The notes: a model not told the origin generated them from the letters alone. Numbered from the stretch's first letter, positions 1-9,770 are shown. The stretch is DNA of 64,000 nt from Shewanella xiamenensis (GCF_014647135.1 NZ_BMOP01000011.1:1-64000); one strand, 5' to 3'. Made by a program: numbers and translations.

Positions 1-111
1 TATGAGGACATAGTGGATGCCTGCAGCCAGGCATGGAACAGCTTTATCAGTTGTACAAAACGCGTGGTAAAGATGTGCTCTCGGGAATGGGCAAAGGTGA
101 CTGAACTTTAA
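1..111 (+). pseudogene. IS630-family transposase, C-terminal end only (cut by window start)
   Basis: The frame open from base 1 ends at a TAA at 109-111. It reads YEDIVDACSQAWNSFI near its start and SREWAKV near its end. This resembles the C-terminal tail of IS630-type (DDE, Tc1/mariner-related) transposases, which typically ends with a D-A-W-N segment and a final R-(D/E)-W motif. The rest lies outside the window, so whether the element is complete upstream cannot be judged. No terminal inverted repeat could be assigned downstream. Family assignment is by motif recall on 36 residues. Confidence 0.65.
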
Positions 112-493
112 TGCGGAATGGTATAACAGCAATGTTAGGGCTTTTTCGTCTTTGGAGTTTATCTATTTTAATTGTCGCAGAATCCTGTTCTACAGCATTT
201 ATCCCTCTCATTTATTGAGCGCATCACTGTGTGATGTACCATACCAATCGTATTCAATATCTGTTCATTTAGCGGAGTACAAAGCACTTTAGGCAAGGTG
301 AAGGCTTGAAGGCATAATGGGTTCTGCCAAAAGCCTTGAGCGCAGCATAAGCGCTTTACCATGCAGTGAACACCTGACAGCCTCAAAGGCATCCTGCTTC
401 CTGTGGGGTTGACTTAAAATGGAATAACTCTTTCTGCGTTAATGCGCCTCGAATTGAAATACCTGTAAGGCTATGAACTGATGAGATATTTGA
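112..493. other. Gene-free stretch after the transposase end; possible dispersed repeat
   Basis: No convincing gene is present. A 74-codon open frame on the minus strand (168-392) is cysteine-rich, has no clear ribosome-binding site and matches no family I know. The sequence has the character of a non-coding Shewanella intergenic repeat (for example the segment around 236-260 with ACCAATCGTATT), but this is an impression from memory and not shown by the window alone. Confidence 0.3.
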
Positions 494-639
494 TTTGGCT
501 GGTTTCAATGGCGAGCTAAATTTAGTGGTATCGGGACAGTGTCAGTGGTTTGCTTAAATGAACTTGAGAATGAAAATACTCGACTAAAAAGCGGTTAAAG
601 GCTGAAGTAATAGCAGAGATGATAATCCAATTTTGTTGA
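494..639 (+). pseudogene. Decayed IS3-family OrfA remnant, frameshifted
   Basis: From 494 the plus strand reads FGWFQWRAKFSG and, after a short stretch, NELENENTRLK, then stops at 596-598. In the next frame from 589 it continues KRLKAEVIAEM to a stop at 637-639. Together these resemble the W-(R/K)-x-K-(Y/F)-G-G segment and the leucine-zipper ELExENxRLKKL segment of IS3-family (IS407/IS51-type) OrfA proteins. At least one frameshift and an upstream stop at 491-493 show that it is dead. The HTH part further upstream and OrfB are missing. Confidence 0.5.
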
Positions 640-655
640 CCACTATAAATCCCCC

Positions 656-697
656 TTTAGTGATTAGAAGAATATAGCCTACTTAAAAATCACTAAA
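656..697. repeat. Small inverted repeat downstream of the IS3 remnant
   Basis: TTTAGTGATT at 656-665 is mirrored by AATCACTAAA at 688-697, a perfect 10-bp inverted repeat with a 22-nt spacer. It lies between the IS3 remnant and the 3' end of the outer-membrane protein gene. There is no U-tract, so it is not an obvious terminator. Confidence 0.4.
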
Positions 698-782
698 AGT
701 GAGCCATAGGGATCGCTCTTATCGGCCAGATTTAAACTGGTTTATAGCGTCTCTAAGGCTAATATTCTGTCAACTAAATAGC

Positions 783-2423
783 TTAAAAGCTTTGTTTGAC
801 TAAGAATCGCCATTCCCAACTGTTTACTGAATCGCCCCCCGTGTAAGGTACCGAAAAATCGATATGGGCGACGTTGCCATAACTGGATCTAGATGAATAA
901 ATCCGCGCGCCAATACCTATGCTACCTAGCGGGCCGTTGACTTCGTTATTGTCGGCTAAGGGACCGCCAGAGGCTTGGCCTACATCCGCAAAGACTGCCC
1001 AGCCGAGTTCGGCTAATTGGTATAAGTTGATATTCGGATAATTGCGGATTTCGGCGGTAAATAACCATTGGTTATCCCCTTGTTGATATTCGTTGGGATA
1101 ACCTCGTACTCCAGTTTCATCCCCAAGTCCTTGAGTTAGATCGAGATAGGTATTATTGGACAGGCTTGCCCAAGCTTTGCCATAGGCAATCCATTTTGGA
1201 TTGATTTGATAGAAGTATTCCGCTTGTACATTAGCCTGAAAAGTGTCTTTTTGCGTGGTGCCTAGAGTGCTGGTCGCGCCCATTTCCAGTAACCAAAGAT
1301 GTTCATCAAATTTATAACCCCTACTGGTTTGCCATTTAAAGTGGTAACCCACTGGGTTATTGTCGCCGATATCATTGGTTTCAATACCGAGTTGGATATA
1401 GTGATGCCATCCTAAGTTAAAGTCTTCATTATTACGGATCAGGTGCACGTTGTTGAGTATCTGAAAATCATCTTGAACATATTCATAGGCAATCCAGGGA
1501 TACATAAAGTCCCTATCATGTGGTAACTCTGAGTTGGGATACACCTCTGAATTGGCAAACTCGTGTTTGTCTTGGGTAAAGCCAGCAATAAAGCGAGACA
1601 GATTGTCGTTGCTTCTATTGAGTAACCAACCATATTGCAAATTAAGGTAATCGACAGTGTGGGCAAACTCGTTCACCTCTTGCCCATTTTGTCTCAAAAT
1701 ATCGGTGCGGCTATCATCTAAAAACTCGGCCGAGTACATGGTCTCAGTATTCAATGAATAGAAAGGCTTGCTCACGTACACATGTTTAGCTTGGCCGTCA
1801 CTATTATCATAAAATTCAGCGGCGACAATGCCGTGATCAATAAAACTCACGGGTGCCTCAAAGGCAAACTTATAGCCAGTGCGGGATTCGTTAGATTGAT
1901 ACTTTAAGCGGGTGCGAATGCCAGTACCTAGAAGGTTATCTTCTTTTACGCCAAAGGAATAACGAGTGTCACCTCCTGAGCTGCTAAAGCTGGCCGTTGG
2001 CAGTAGCGACCAGTTGTCCCAAGTTTCAATAATAATGGATTCATCTTCGAGGGGAGAATCCGTTTGGGGATCCTTCTCACTTGTATAAACTTTGGCATCA
2101 CGAATATAGGGTTCGGCGCGCAATAAACGTTGAGACTCATCGAGATCTTTTTGGGTGACCGTATCGTTTTCGCTAAAGGTAAGCTTATCGCGAACCACAT
2201 ATTCCTTGGTATTTATATGCAGATAGTTCGCCCAACGGTGGATAAAAAATGCATCGGGATCTGACTCGTCGAAGATAGGATTGCTTACAACGATGATCTT
2301 ACTAACCTTTTTTGGGGCTTGATCCGAGGTGGTTTTGGGCGCAACCTCATCCGCTGTGGCTAGGTTGACTAGACCACAGAGGCAACAAGGTAGAATCGAT
2401 GCATACAGGGTAAACTTCTGCAT
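783..2423 (-). CDS. Omp85/BamA-like outer-membrane beta-barrel protein
   Basis: 546 residues with an N-terminal signal peptide ending near ATA|DEV at residue 24. A POTRA-like segment (about 40-115) contains VVRDKLTFSENDTVTQKDLDE and LRAEPYIRDAKV, the usual pattern for the strand-helix of a POTRA domain leading into a surface-antigen barrel. The rest (about 130-546) is rich in alternating aromatic and polar residues and ends in a terminal phenylalanine (VKQSF), as expected for BAM-inserted barrels. The single POTRA and moderate length set it apart from BamA (about 800 residues, five POTRAs) and TamA. It could be a TpsB-like transporter, but no partner TpsA gene is present. Specific function unknown. 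It appears monocistronic. Confidence 0.75.
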   Translation of the reverse strand: MQKFTLYASILPCCLCGLVNLATADEVAPKTTSDQAPKKVSKIIVVSNPIFDESDPDAFFIHRWANYLHINTKEYVVRDKLTFSENDTVTQKDLDESQRLLRAEPYIRDAKVYTSEKDPQTDSPLEDESIIIETWDNWSLLPTASFSSSGGDTRYSFGVKEDNLLGTGIRTRLKYQSNESRTGYKFAFEAPVSFIDHGIVAAEFYDNSDGQAKHVYVSKPFYSLNTETMYSAEFLDDSRTDILRQNGQEVNEFAHTVDYLNLQYGWLLNRSNDNLSRFIAGFTQDKHEFANSEVYPNSELPHDRDFMYPWIAYEYVQDDFQILNNVHLIRNNEDFNLGWHHYIQLGIETNDIGDNNPVGYHFKWQTSRGYKFDEHLWLLEMGATSTLGTTQKDTFQANVQAEYFYQINPKWIAYGKAWASLSNNTYLDLTQGLGDETGVRGYPNEYQQGDNQWLFTAEIRNYPNINLYQLAELGWAVFADVGQASGGPLADNNEVNGPLGSIGIGARIYSSRSSYGNVAHIDFSVPYTGGDSVNSWEWRFLVKQSF

Positions 2424-2559
2424 AAAACCACTCCCGTAAACTGGATGGCAACAGCTTAAGGTTCTGCTGCTTCACAATTTAATAACACACGGGATATGAC
2501 GATTAGTCAAGTAAACATTTTAATAAGATTATGATTTTACATAAGGTTATTTTAAGAAT

Positions 2560-2583
2560 AGGGCTGGAGTTGGCGCCAGCCCT
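2560..2583 (-). terminator. Stem-loop after the ThrE-like gene
   Basis: AGGGCTGG (2560-2567) pairs with CCAGCCCT (2576-2583) around an 8-nt loop. It begins 12 bases past the stop codon of the exporter gene on the minus strand. The following minus-strand bases are only loosely U-rich, so termination may be weak. Confidence 0.5.
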
Positions 2584-2594
2584 GAGGATGAATG

Positions 2595-3815
2595 TTATAG
2601 CGTACGCCTTGGTGGTACTACGACGTTGGCAAAAATCAGTCCGGCGATAAGCGACATAAAGATCAAAAAGATCTGCGAGCCAATATGGGATTGGTTAAGC
2701 ATAGTTTCGCCGGAGATCAGCGCGTTCAGCCCTATGTAGGTTTTACTGCCGGGTACTAAGATCACAATGCCTTGCAGCAATGCAATTGAGGCGGGAGCCT
2801 TCATCCAACGGGCATAAAGATTGGAGTAAACTCCTACGGCTAGGGCACCAAAAAAGATCCCCACCGAATCCCCAAAAAAGTGCCCACCTAACATGGCGGA
2901 GAAAAATGCGACAATTCCCGCTAGAACGCCCCAAGGCGAATCTTGCATCCGTGCTTTAAAGATGAACACCAGCGCCATAGAAAGGATGGGCACCGCCGAC
3001 CAAATCGCCCAGCGAGGCAATCCTTCCGGTTCGATATAAATGGCCTCACCGAAGAAGGCTTTACCAATTGCCATCCCCAAAACTGCACCAAAATATAGCT
3101 TAAACAACAGCATACTGGCGTCCATGATCCGCGCTGTGCCCGAAATCAAATCGCGTGCCGCCAGCTCAGCAAGCCCCAAGGTTAAGGCTAAACCGGGAAT
3201 AAAGATGATGATCGAGGAGAGGATCACCACCGGAATATTAATATTAGGGTCGATGCGGGCAATGGCGCAGGCGGCAATGGCGCAAACAATCGTCGCGAAT
3301 GGCTCTAACACTTCTGCCATGCGAGTCGAGCGCTCGGCGCGGTATACAAAGCCATAGACTAGCAAGCCTAACAAACCAGACCAAAAAACATCGTTCCACC
3401 CTGTGCCCATCAACATGGCAAATGCCGCTGCTGAGGTGCCGAAGGAAAAACAAGTTAGTGCTGGGCCGTAGGGGTTGGGTTTGTTGGCAATTTCCTCTAG
3501 CCTGTCTAAGGCTTCGGTGAGCGTGCGTTTACCTGAGGTGAGTTCATCCACCAGTTCATCGGTGCGGGCGAGAGAACCTAAATCCAACTCGCCGGGTTTT
3601 ACCCGCGCAACATGGTTATATTCTTGATCGGTATCGTGTTGTAATACGAAGGTCATGGAGGTCGGCGAGATTAAAAAATAACCTTCGATTCCGAGCGTCC
3701 GAGAAACGGTTTGTAAATGGGTTTCAAGACGGTAAGCGGGTGTGCCAAACTTATGCAAAGCCTTACCTAGCTTAATGATAAATTTACGCTTTTCGAGAAA
3801 CTGTTCGTTATCCAA
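2595..3815 (-). CDS. ThrE-like threonine/serine exporter family membrane protein
   Basis: 406 residues. The N-terminal third is a soluble DUF1212-type domain with LGKALHKFGTPAYRLE near residue 15 and LDRLEEIANKPNPYG around 105-120, both typical of ThrE/YjjP proteins. It is followed by about ten hydrophobic segments, the second half corresponding to the DUF3815 (YjjB-like) domain ending in PG(S/T)KTYIGLNALISGE. YjjP and YjjB are separate in E. coli; here both are in one chain, as in Corynebacterium ThrE. Predicted role: proton-driven export of threonine and serine (or, by analogy with YjjPB, succinate) across the inner membrane. The only long-frame start is a TTG without a strong ribosome-binding site, so the exact start is uncertain. 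Confidence 0.8.
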   Translation of the reverse strand: MDNEQFLEKRKFIIKLGKALHKFGTPAYRLETHLQTVSRTLGIEGYFLISPTSMTFVLQHDTDQEYNHVARVKPGELDLGSLARTDELVDELTSGKRTLTEALDRLEEIANKPNPYGPALTCFSFGTSAAAFAMLMGTGWNDVFWSGLLGLLVYGFVYRAERSTRMAEVLEPFATIVCAIAACAIARIDPNINIPVVILSSIIIFIPGLALTLGLAELAARDLISGTARIMDASMLLFKLYFGAVLGMAIGKAFFGEAIYIEPEGLPRWAIWSAVPILSMALVFIFKARMQDSPWGVLAGIVAFFSAMLGGHFFGDSVGIFFGALAVGVYSNLYARWMKAPASIALLQGIVILVPGSKTYIGLNALISGETMLNQSHIGSQIFLIFMSLIAGLIFANVVVPPRRTL

Positions 3816-3970
3816 TCGGGCTATTCGCTGTATAAAAAGTTGTAAGAGATTGCGCGCGCATATTAACCTATCTCGTCACTAAAAGGTTAATGGCTTTTAA
3901 CCTTAATACAAATAAATTGCTGAATTTTTGCGGTGTATACCGCGCTTATGTTAATTAAAAGGGAGTTGCT

Positions 3971-4369
3971 ATGCCATTAATCGTAACAGGGTTTTACGCC
4001 AGCTTGACTGGGTTGTTAATCATTGCTTTAGCGTATCGAGTGGTGAAATTAAGACGAAGCCAAAAAATCGGTCTCGGTGACGGCGGTAACGATGCTTTAG
4101 CACTGGCGAACAGGGTGCACGCAAATCTAATTGAGAATGCGCCCATCGTATTGATTTTAATGCTAGTGGCCGAGGCGGGTGGCTTAGCGCATTTCTATTT
4201 GCACTGCTTTGGTACTGTATGGATTGTAGCGCGTTTACTCCATGCTATTGGCTTAACTCAAGGCAAAGGCGGTTATCATTTCGGCCGTTTTTGGGGCGTG
4301 TTGCTCACTTGGTTGGTGACTATCAGCCTAGCCCTAGTCAACTTAGTGCATTTTTCCCAAAGTCTGTAA
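3971..4369 (+). CDS. MAPEG family membrane protein
   Basis: 132 residues with four hydrophobic segments (about 5-22, 52-70, 78-95, 108-128). It carries the MAPEG signature region: GDGGNDALALANRVHANLIENAPIVL, split here as NRVHANLIEN plus APIVLILM, then ARLLHAIGL. MAPEG proteins are small integral membrane enzymes of glutathione/eicosanoid metabolism; bacterial members are mostly uncharacterised. A good AGGGAG ribosome-binding site precedes the ATG. It is divergent from the ThrE-like gene across a 155-base spacer. Confidence 0.85.
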   Translation: MPLIVTGFYASLTGLLIIALAYRVVKLRRSQKIGLGDGGNDALALANRVHANLIENAPIVLILMLVAEAGGLAHFYLHCFGTVWIVARLLHAIGLTQGKGGYHFGRFWGVLLTWLVTISLALVNLVHFSQSL

Positions 4370-4417
4370 CTGCTGGGATAGGTAATGGCCGTCTAAGCCA
4401 TATCCTTAGCCACTTTA

Positions 4418-4448
4418 GGGGTATTAAGCGCATTGGCGTAAATACCCC
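4418..4448. repeat. Hairpin between the MAPEG gene and ygiQ
   Basis: GGGGTATT (4418-4425) is complementary to AATACCCC (4441-4448) with a 15-nt loop. It lies about 50 bases after the MAPEG stop. There is no adjacent U-run, so it may be a processing or leader structure for the downstream gene rather than a terminator. Confidence 0.4.
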
Positions 4449-4580
4449 GAAAAACACCTCGGCTGCTGTTTTTTTAATCGCACTTATCCCTGTTTGCCTG
4501 CTATACTCCGCGTCCCTAAATCGGTGCGGCTTGCTTTTGTCTGCACCTTTGTTTGACATTACGCTTTTGGGTCAAAATCG

Positions 4581-6926
4581 ATGCAAGTTGAATCCACACT
4601 GTTTAGCCATCCCAAGTATTGGGCCGAGTGCTTTGGCACTGCGCCTTTTTTACCTATGTCTCGCAAGGAGATGGAGAAATTAGGCTGGGACAGCTGTGAC
4701 ATTATTATTGTCACTGGCGATGCCTATGTGGACCACCCAAGCTTTGGCATGGCGGTCATTGGCCGGATGTTAGAAGCCCAAGGCTACCGTGTCGGGATTA
4801 TTGCTCAGCCCGATTGGTCGAGCAAAGATGCCTTTATGCAGCTTGGTCGCCCGAATTTGTTTTTTGGTGTCACCGCCGGCAATATGGATTCGATGATCAA
4901 CCGTTATACCGCCGATCGCCGAATTCGCAGCGATGATGCCTATACTCCTGGCGATGTCGGCGGTAAGCGCCCCGACCGCGCTGTGACGGTTTATACCCAA
5001 CGTTGTAAAGAAGCTTACAAAGATGTGCCTGTCATTATCGGCGGCATCGAAGCGAGTCTGCGCCGTATTGCGCACTACGATTATTGGTCGGATAAAGTCC
5101 GCCGCAGCGTGATTTTTGATGCCAAGGCCGACATTTTAATGTACGGCAACGCCGAGCGTCCGCTGGCCGAAGTGGCGCGTCGTTTAGCGGCGGGCGAAGC
5201 GATTGCGGATATCCAAGATGTGCGCGGTACTGCCGTTATCCGTAAAGAGCCTATGCCCGAGTGGCGTGGGATGGATTCTCGCAAGATAGATCAACTACAT
5301 AAGATCGATCCTATCCCGAACCCCTATGGCGCCGACGATGTGGGCTGCGCCAATTTATCAGGCCCATCGGATGTTAAAATTTTCGATAACGATGCGCCAA
5401 AGCCTATCAGTGTGCAGCCGCCACGCCCTAAGCCATGGGATAAAACCTATGTGCTGCTGCCTGCCTTTGAAAAGGTCTCTGAGGACAAATACTTATACGC
5501 CCATGCTTCGCGGATTTTGCACCAAGAGCAAAACCCTGGTTGTGCGCGGGCGTTGTTCCAGCCCCACGGTGACCGTGGCGTGTGGGTGAACCCACCAGCT
5601 TGGCCACTCAATACCGACGAAATGGATGCCGTGTTCGATTTACCCTATAAACGGGTGCCGCATCCTGCCTACGGCAAGGAGAAAATCCCTGCCTATGACA
5701 TGATCAAAACCTCGATCAACATTATGCGCGGTTGCTTCGGAGGCTGTTCATTCTGTTCGATTACCGAGCATGAAGGCCGGATTATCCAGAGCCGTTCGCA
5801 AGAATCGATTATCAAAGAAATCAAAGATATTCAGGATAAGGTTCCCGGTTTTACTGGGGTGATTTCTGACTTAGGTGGCCCCACTGCCAACATGTACCGC
5901 CTCGGTTGTACCAGTGAAAAAGCGGAGAAAACCTGTCGCCGTTTATCATGTGTGTATCCATCGATTTGCGGCCATTTAGGCACAGATCATAAACATACGA
6001 TCGACTTGTACCGCGCCGCTCGCGCCGTGCCCGGCATTAAGAAAATCTTGATTGCTTCGGGCGTGCGTTACGACTTAGCGATTGAAGATCCTGCTTATGT
6101 CAAAGAGTTGGTCCAGCACCATGTGGGCGGCTATTTAAAAATCGCCCCTGAGCATACCGAAGAAGGGCCGCTCAGCAAGATGATGAAACCCGGCATGGGC
6201 GCTTACGATAAGTTTAAAGAGCTGTTCGATAAGTTTTCTAAGGAAGCGGGTAAAGAGCAGTTCCTGATCCCTTATTTTATTTCGGCGCATCCGGGCACGA
6301 CCGACGAGGATATGCTTAACCTCGCACTCTGGTTGAAGGAGCGTAAGTTTAAGCTCGACCAAGTGCAAAACTTCTATCCATCGCCAATGGCGAATGCGAC
6401 GACCATTTATCACACTGAGTTGAACTCACTGAAAAACGTCAAGCACACCAGTGAGGTGGTGCCAGTGCCGAAGAAGGGCCGCCAACGCCGCCTGCATAAG
6501 GCGCTGCTGCGTTACCACGACCCAGCAGGTTGGCCAATTATCCGTGAAGGCTTGATTGCCATGGGACGTGAAGATTTGATTGGTAACAGTCCAAATCACC
6601 TCGTTCCACCAGAAGGGCGCAACGAACGTGGCCCTAAATGGATGAAGGATGCCAACCAAGGGCAAAAAGCCCTGACACGCTTCTCGGGTAATCAGTTTGA
6701 TGAGCGTAAAGGCAAAGGCGATGCCAAGGGCAAACCGAGCGCAAGCAAGCCTAAGGGACCAAAGTCTGGGGCGAATGCGGCGCAAGGTCAGCAGCCTAAA
6801 ACCAGCCGTCCGGGAGCTAAGGCGCCTTTTGGTCAGTCGGGCTTTAAGGGAAAATCAGAGCAGGGTAAGGCTGGCCACCAAGGTCGCGGAAACAAAGCCT
6901 CTTCAGGCCGTCAGCACGCCAAGTAA
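4581..6926 (+). CDS. ygiQ: YgiQ family radical SAM protein (UPF0313)
   Basis: 781 residues. The N-terminal cobalamin-binding-like/UPF0313 domain begins with [17 protein letters not shown] and contains [13 protein letters not shown], almost the wording of E. coli YgiQ. The radical-SAM core has the CxxxCxxC cluster at C385, C389 and C392 ([10 protein letters not shown]), which should bind a [4Fe-4S] cluster for SAM cleavage. The C-terminal tail (about 690-781) is a low-complexity Lys/Gly/Gln/Ala-rich basic extension, common in this family and possibly RNA-binding. Substrate unknown. The start was chosen because it aligns with the E. coli N-terminus, although no strong ribosome-binding site is visible. 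Confidence 0.9.
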   Translation: MQVESTLFSHPKYWAECFGTAPFLPMSRKEMEKLGWDSCDIIIVTGDAYVDHPSFGMAVIGRMLEAQGYRVGIIAQPDWSSKDAFMQLGRPNLFFGVTAGNMDSMINRYTADRRIRSDDAYTPGDVGGKRPDRAVTVYTQRCKEAYKDVPVIIGGIEASLRRIAHYDYWSDKVRRSVIFDAKADILMYGNAERPLAEVARRLAAGEAIADIQDVRGTAVIRKEPMPEWRGMDSRKIDQLHKIDPIPNPYGADDVGCANLSGPSDVKIFDNDAPKPISVQPPRPKPWDKTYVLLPAFEKVSEDKYLYAHASRILHQEQNPGCARALFQPHGDRGVWVNPPAWPLNTDEMDAVFDLPYKRVPHPAYGKEKIPAYDMIKTSINIMRGCFGGCSFCSITEHEGRIIQSRSQESIIKEIKDIQDKVPGFTGVISDLGGPTANMYRLGCTSEKAEKTCRRLSCVYPSICGHLGTDHKHTIDLYRAARAVPGIKKILIASGVRYDLAIEDPAYVKELVQHHVGGYLKIAPEHTEEGPLSKMMKPGMGAYDKFKELFDKFSKEAGKEQFLIPYFISAHPGTTDEDMLNLALWLKERKFKLDQVQNFYPSPMANATTIYHTELNSLKNVKHTSEVVPVPKKGRQRRLHKALLRYHDPAGWPIIREGLIAMGREDLIGNSPNHLVPPEGRNERGPKWMKDANQGQKALTRFSGNQFDERKGKGDAKGKPSASKPKGPKSGANAAQGQQPKTSRPGAKAPFGQSGFKGKSEQGKAGHQGRGNKASSGRQHAK

Positions 6927-6938
6927 CGGTGAAAAAAA

Positions 6939-6967
6939 GCCACTCCAGTAAACCTATTTGGAGTGGC
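6939..6967 (-). terminator. Rho-independent terminator, minus strand
   Basis: GCCACTCCA (6939-6947) pairs with TGGAGTGGC (6959-6967). On the minus strand the stem is followed by seven U residues (A-run at 6932-6938). It fits as the terminator for the leftward porin transcript, about 165 bases past its stop. It also lies just after ygiQ, where it could stop rightward transcription less well. Confidence 0.7.
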
Positions 6968-7129
6968 GCAGAGATGATAGTAAACCAGCGGTACCATCCA
7001 ATGAGTGTGTGGCGAGCGTTTGTAGACGGAACGTGCGCCGCACCTCGGTCTCAAATGGGCCCACGGATATGAGGAACGTGAGCCACTATCCCTCAATGTA
7101 CGGGAGAGCCTGATGAAGACTTTCCATTC

Positions 7130-8284
7130 CTAAAAGAAGTAGTTAATCCCTACCGCAAAGCCATTATCTTCCTGCGCTTCGAGTGCTGGATCATCCATAT
7201 TGCTGAAATCTAACTTCATTTCGGCAAACATCACAGTGTCGTTACTGTAACGGTAGTGCAGGCCAAGCATGGCGAATTGGCGGGTCCATTTGCCTTGGAT
7301 GGGCGTACTGGCATCTGTATCTAAGTCCAAATAGCTGAGGACAATCATAGGCACAAAGCCATTATCGAATTGATAGGCCGTCATCAGCTCAGCGCCAGTA
7401 GCGTCGTAGAGTTCGCCGCCGACTAGCTCATTGTTCTTACTCTGATGGGCGTTAAAGCCGACGTAGAGACCGCTGGCTTCGCGGTTATCGGCGTAGTGAT
7501 AGTAATCACCATACATGGCGCCGATACCGACGATTTCGTTGGTTTCATCGACTTGAGTGTTTCCTAGGTGACCTTCAAAGTCGCCACGGTTAACGCCGGC
7601 GAGCAGTTTAAATTTGTTGGTGAGTGAGTAGGTTAGGCTAGCGCCGTAACTGCTATCGAAATTAAGCTCAGAGTTAGCCATTTCGCTGCCGTCATCGTTT
7701 TTTAAGGTGACATCACCATTGGTTTTGGCGGCGTATTGTAGGGCGATTTGCACTGGGCCAAAGCTATTGCGGTAGATAAACGCGGAGTCGGCACGGCCAG
7801 TTCCGGTTAAACCGCCATCGCTAAAGGCATAGGCACCGACACTATATCCGGCGAAGACGTTCGGTAAGTCCGTTGTGCCTGCGACATCGTAGTAAGCGCC
7901 CCATTGCTTACCAAAGCTGAGGCTACCCCATTCATCGTGTGACATACCGACATAGCCTAAGCGGTTGTAGAGGAAGTCTTCGGTTTTTTCGGCGGCCAAT
8001 TTGCCACCTTGCATCACTAAACTGTCATCGCTAGACACCATGTTGATGCCCCATTCCGTGGTGGCAAAGGCGGTCCAGCCATTTCTCTCGCTGCGTTCAA
8101 AGCTAAATCGTACTCGGGAGGAGTCATCGATTACTGAGGTATCGTGGCTGTCGTTGAGTGCCGCGAAGCCTAACCAACCGCTTAAATCTAATGAATTTTT
8201 TTGATCGTTATAGAGTTCAATCGCTTGGCTGCTGGTGGCCACCAACAGCATAGGTAGCATTAACGCTATGCAGGTTTTTTTCAT
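7130..8284 (-). CDS. Gram-negative outer-membrane porin
   Basis: About 384 residues. The chosen start gives a classic signal peptide, MKKTCIALMLPMLLVATSSQA, cut here as MKKTCIALML plus a leader ending SSQA|IELYND; a GGTGG ribosome-binding site lies 4 nt before this ATG. An adjacent ATG one codon upstream (8287) is possible. The mature chain opens with a strand typical of trimeric porins (SLDLSGWLGF), contains the SFGKQWGAYYDV segment of the loop-3 region, and ends in phenylalanine (GINYFF), the BAM recognition signal. It lies directly downstream of potE in the same direction with a 124-base spacer, so it may be co-transcribed with the ornithine decarboxylase cassette. Solute specificity cannot be read from the sequence. 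Confidence 0.85.
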   Translation of the reverse strand: MKKTCIALMLPMLLVATSSQAIELYNDQKNSLDLSGWLGFAALNDSHDTSVIDDSSRVRFSFERSERNGWTAFATTEWGINMVSSDDSLVMQGGKLAAEKTEDFLYNRLGYVGMSHDEWGSLSFGKQWGAYYDVAGTTDLPNVFAGYSVGAYAFSDGGLTGTGRADSAFIYRNSFGPVQIALQYAAKTNGDVTLKNDDGSEMANSELNFDSSYGASLTYSLTNKFKLLAGVNRGDFEGHLGNTQVDETNEIVGIGAMYGDYYHYADNREASGLYVGFNAHQSKNNELVGGELYDATGAELMTAYQFDNGFVPMIVLSYLDLDTDASTPIQGKWTRQFAMLGLHYRYSNDTVMFAEMKLDFSNMDDPALEAQEDNGFAVGINYFF

Positions 8285-8315
8285 CATTCCACCGAAATTT
8301 GGCAAGTTTTGTCTG

Positions 8316-8345
8316 GGGACCTTAAGCACTGTGGCTTAAGGTCCC
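8316..8345 (-). repeat. Perfect 12-bp hairpin in the potE-porin spacer
   Basis: GGGACCTTAAGC (8316-8327) is perfectly complementary to GCTTAAGGTCCC (8334-8345) with a 6-nt loop. No U-tract follows on either strand. It lies about 30 bases upstream of the porin start on the minus strand. It could be an mRNA stabiliser, an RNase processing site or a 5' protective element for the porin message. Confidence 0.7.
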
Positions 8346-8408
8346 TAAAGACGGATTGCTGTTAAGTTTCTTATTTATTAAGGGATTAGACTCGCAGGTG
8401 CATTGTGC

Positions 8409-9728
8409 TCACGCCGCTTTGATCCCAACGCTTGGGGTTTTATTTGAAATCACCCCGTAGATGGTCCAACCGAAGAAGGTCGCGATAGCACCTAACATCA
8501 CAGCAGTTTCACCAGAGCTATAGAGGGCGTAAAAGCTATACAGAGCACCGATAATCGCAATCACGTTGGCGACACGGGCTTTGTTCGCTGGCACCTTGAG
8601 TTGTTTTTGCATCACACCTAGCGCTGCCATCGACAGGATATAAGGCACAATGTTAGTTACCACCGCAAGGTTAACGAGCGCTTCAAACTGTTTGCTCAGT
8701 GATGGGCTGATAGTCATCAAAGACAGCAGGGTTTGAATCGAAACGATGATGGTCATCCCCCAAATTGGCGCATCTGCTTTGCTGACTTTAGCGAACACTT
8801 TAGGGAAGAAACCTTCATCGGCAGAGGCTTTAAACACTTGCGCGATAGTGAACTGCCAACCGAGCAATGAACCTGTACAGGAGATAATGGCGCAGGCCAT
8901 TACGATTTTACCCACAACAGGGTTAAACATTTGCGCGAAGGCTAAACCAAAAGGTGCGTTTGAATTAGCAAGTTCGGCGTTAGGCACAATCCCAGCTATC
9001 ACGTTGGTGGAAACGATATAGATAAGCGCCGCTCCTAAGGTTCCGCCCATTACGGCGATAGGAACGTTTTTCTCTGGGTTATCAACGGCCTCTGAGTTAG
9101 CACAAGCCGATTCTAAGCCAAGGAATGCCCATAAGGTCATCGCGATAGAACCGCCTAAGGCTTTGAAGAACGGCATATCATGTGGGTTCCATGCGCCTTT
9201 ATAGAGGTCGATGTCGAACCAGAACCAACCGACTAACGACACGCCAATCACTGGCAGAATAATCCCCCACACGGTCACGCTGCTCACGCGGCCTGTAATG
9301 CGAGCACCACCAAAGTTTGCGACAGTGGCTAACCAAAGCACGCCAATGGTGGCAAGACAGATAGCCATTGGGCTTAAGTTCACTTCGAGCAGCACCGCGG
9401 CATAACCCACGGCGGAGATAGCGATGGCGACGTTAGCGATAAGTAGCGAAACCGCATAGGTGTAGTTCGCCATAAAGTTACCGCTGCGGCCAAAGGCATA
9501 TTCGGCATAACCGCCCATACCACCAGTTTTTTTACTGAACATCCCGCATTTTGCAAACGCAAAGGCCAGCGCGGTTGAGCCTGCGGCGGTCACAAGCCAA
9601 GAAAGCACAGAGATAGTACCGACTTGGGCTAATTGGGTGGGCAGCATGATAATCCCAGAGCCCATCATATTAACTATGGTGATAATCGTTAATTGGACAA
9701 CGCCAATTTTATTTTCTGATTTACTCAT
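8409..9728 (-). CDS. potE: Putrescine:ornithine antiporter PotE
   Basis: 439 residues, the same length as E. coli PotE, with about twelve transmembrane segments of the APC amino-acid/polyamine superfamily. It opens with the family's unwound helix-1 motif (NMMGSGIIMLPTQLAQVG) and carries SKKTGGMGGYAEYAFG early in the chain and GLESACANSEAVDNPEKNVP mid-chain, diagnostic for the PotE/CadB group. It exchanges external ornithine for internal putrescine made by SpeF, consuming a cytoplasmic proton through decarboxylation and helping acid resistance. It is 84 bases downstream of speF, with a strong hairpin between them. Confidence 0.93.
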   Translation of the reverse strand: MSKSENKIGVVQLTIITIVNMMGSGIIMLPTQLAQVGTISVLSWLVTAAGSTALAFAFAKCGMFSKKTGGMGGYAEYAFGRSGNFMANYTYAVSLLIANVAIAISAVGYAAVLLEVNLSPMAICLATIGVLWLATVANFGGARITGRVSSVTVWGIILPVIGVSLVGWFWFDIDLYKGAWNPHDMPFFKALGGSIAMTLWAFLGLESACANSEAVDNPEKNVPIAVMGGTLGAALIYIVSTNVIAGIVPNAELANSNAPFGLAFAQMFNPVVGKIVMACAIISCTGSLLGWQFTIAQVFKASADEGFFPKVFAKVSKADAPIWGMTIIVSIQTLLSLMTISPSLSKQFEALVNLAVVTNIVPYILSMAALGVMQKQLKVPANKARVANVIAIIGALYSFYALYSSGETAVMLGAIATFFGWTIYGVISNKTPSVGIKAA

Positions 9729-9770
9729 AATAATGACCTAATAATATAATTCATTATAGAAGGTTGAAAT

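Noticed and set aside
168..392. 74-codon minus-strand frame as a protein gene
   Set aside because: No ribosome-binding site and an implausible Cys-rich composition; more likely repeat DNA, so not called as a CDS.
4338..4559. 73-codon minus-strand frame upstream of ygiQ
   Set aside because: It overlaps the end of the MAPEG gene antisense and has no support beyond being open.
4219..4683. 154-codon plus-strand frame between the MAPEG gene and ygiQ
   Set aside because: It overlaps both real genes in another frame and its sequence looks random, with low complexity and no motif.
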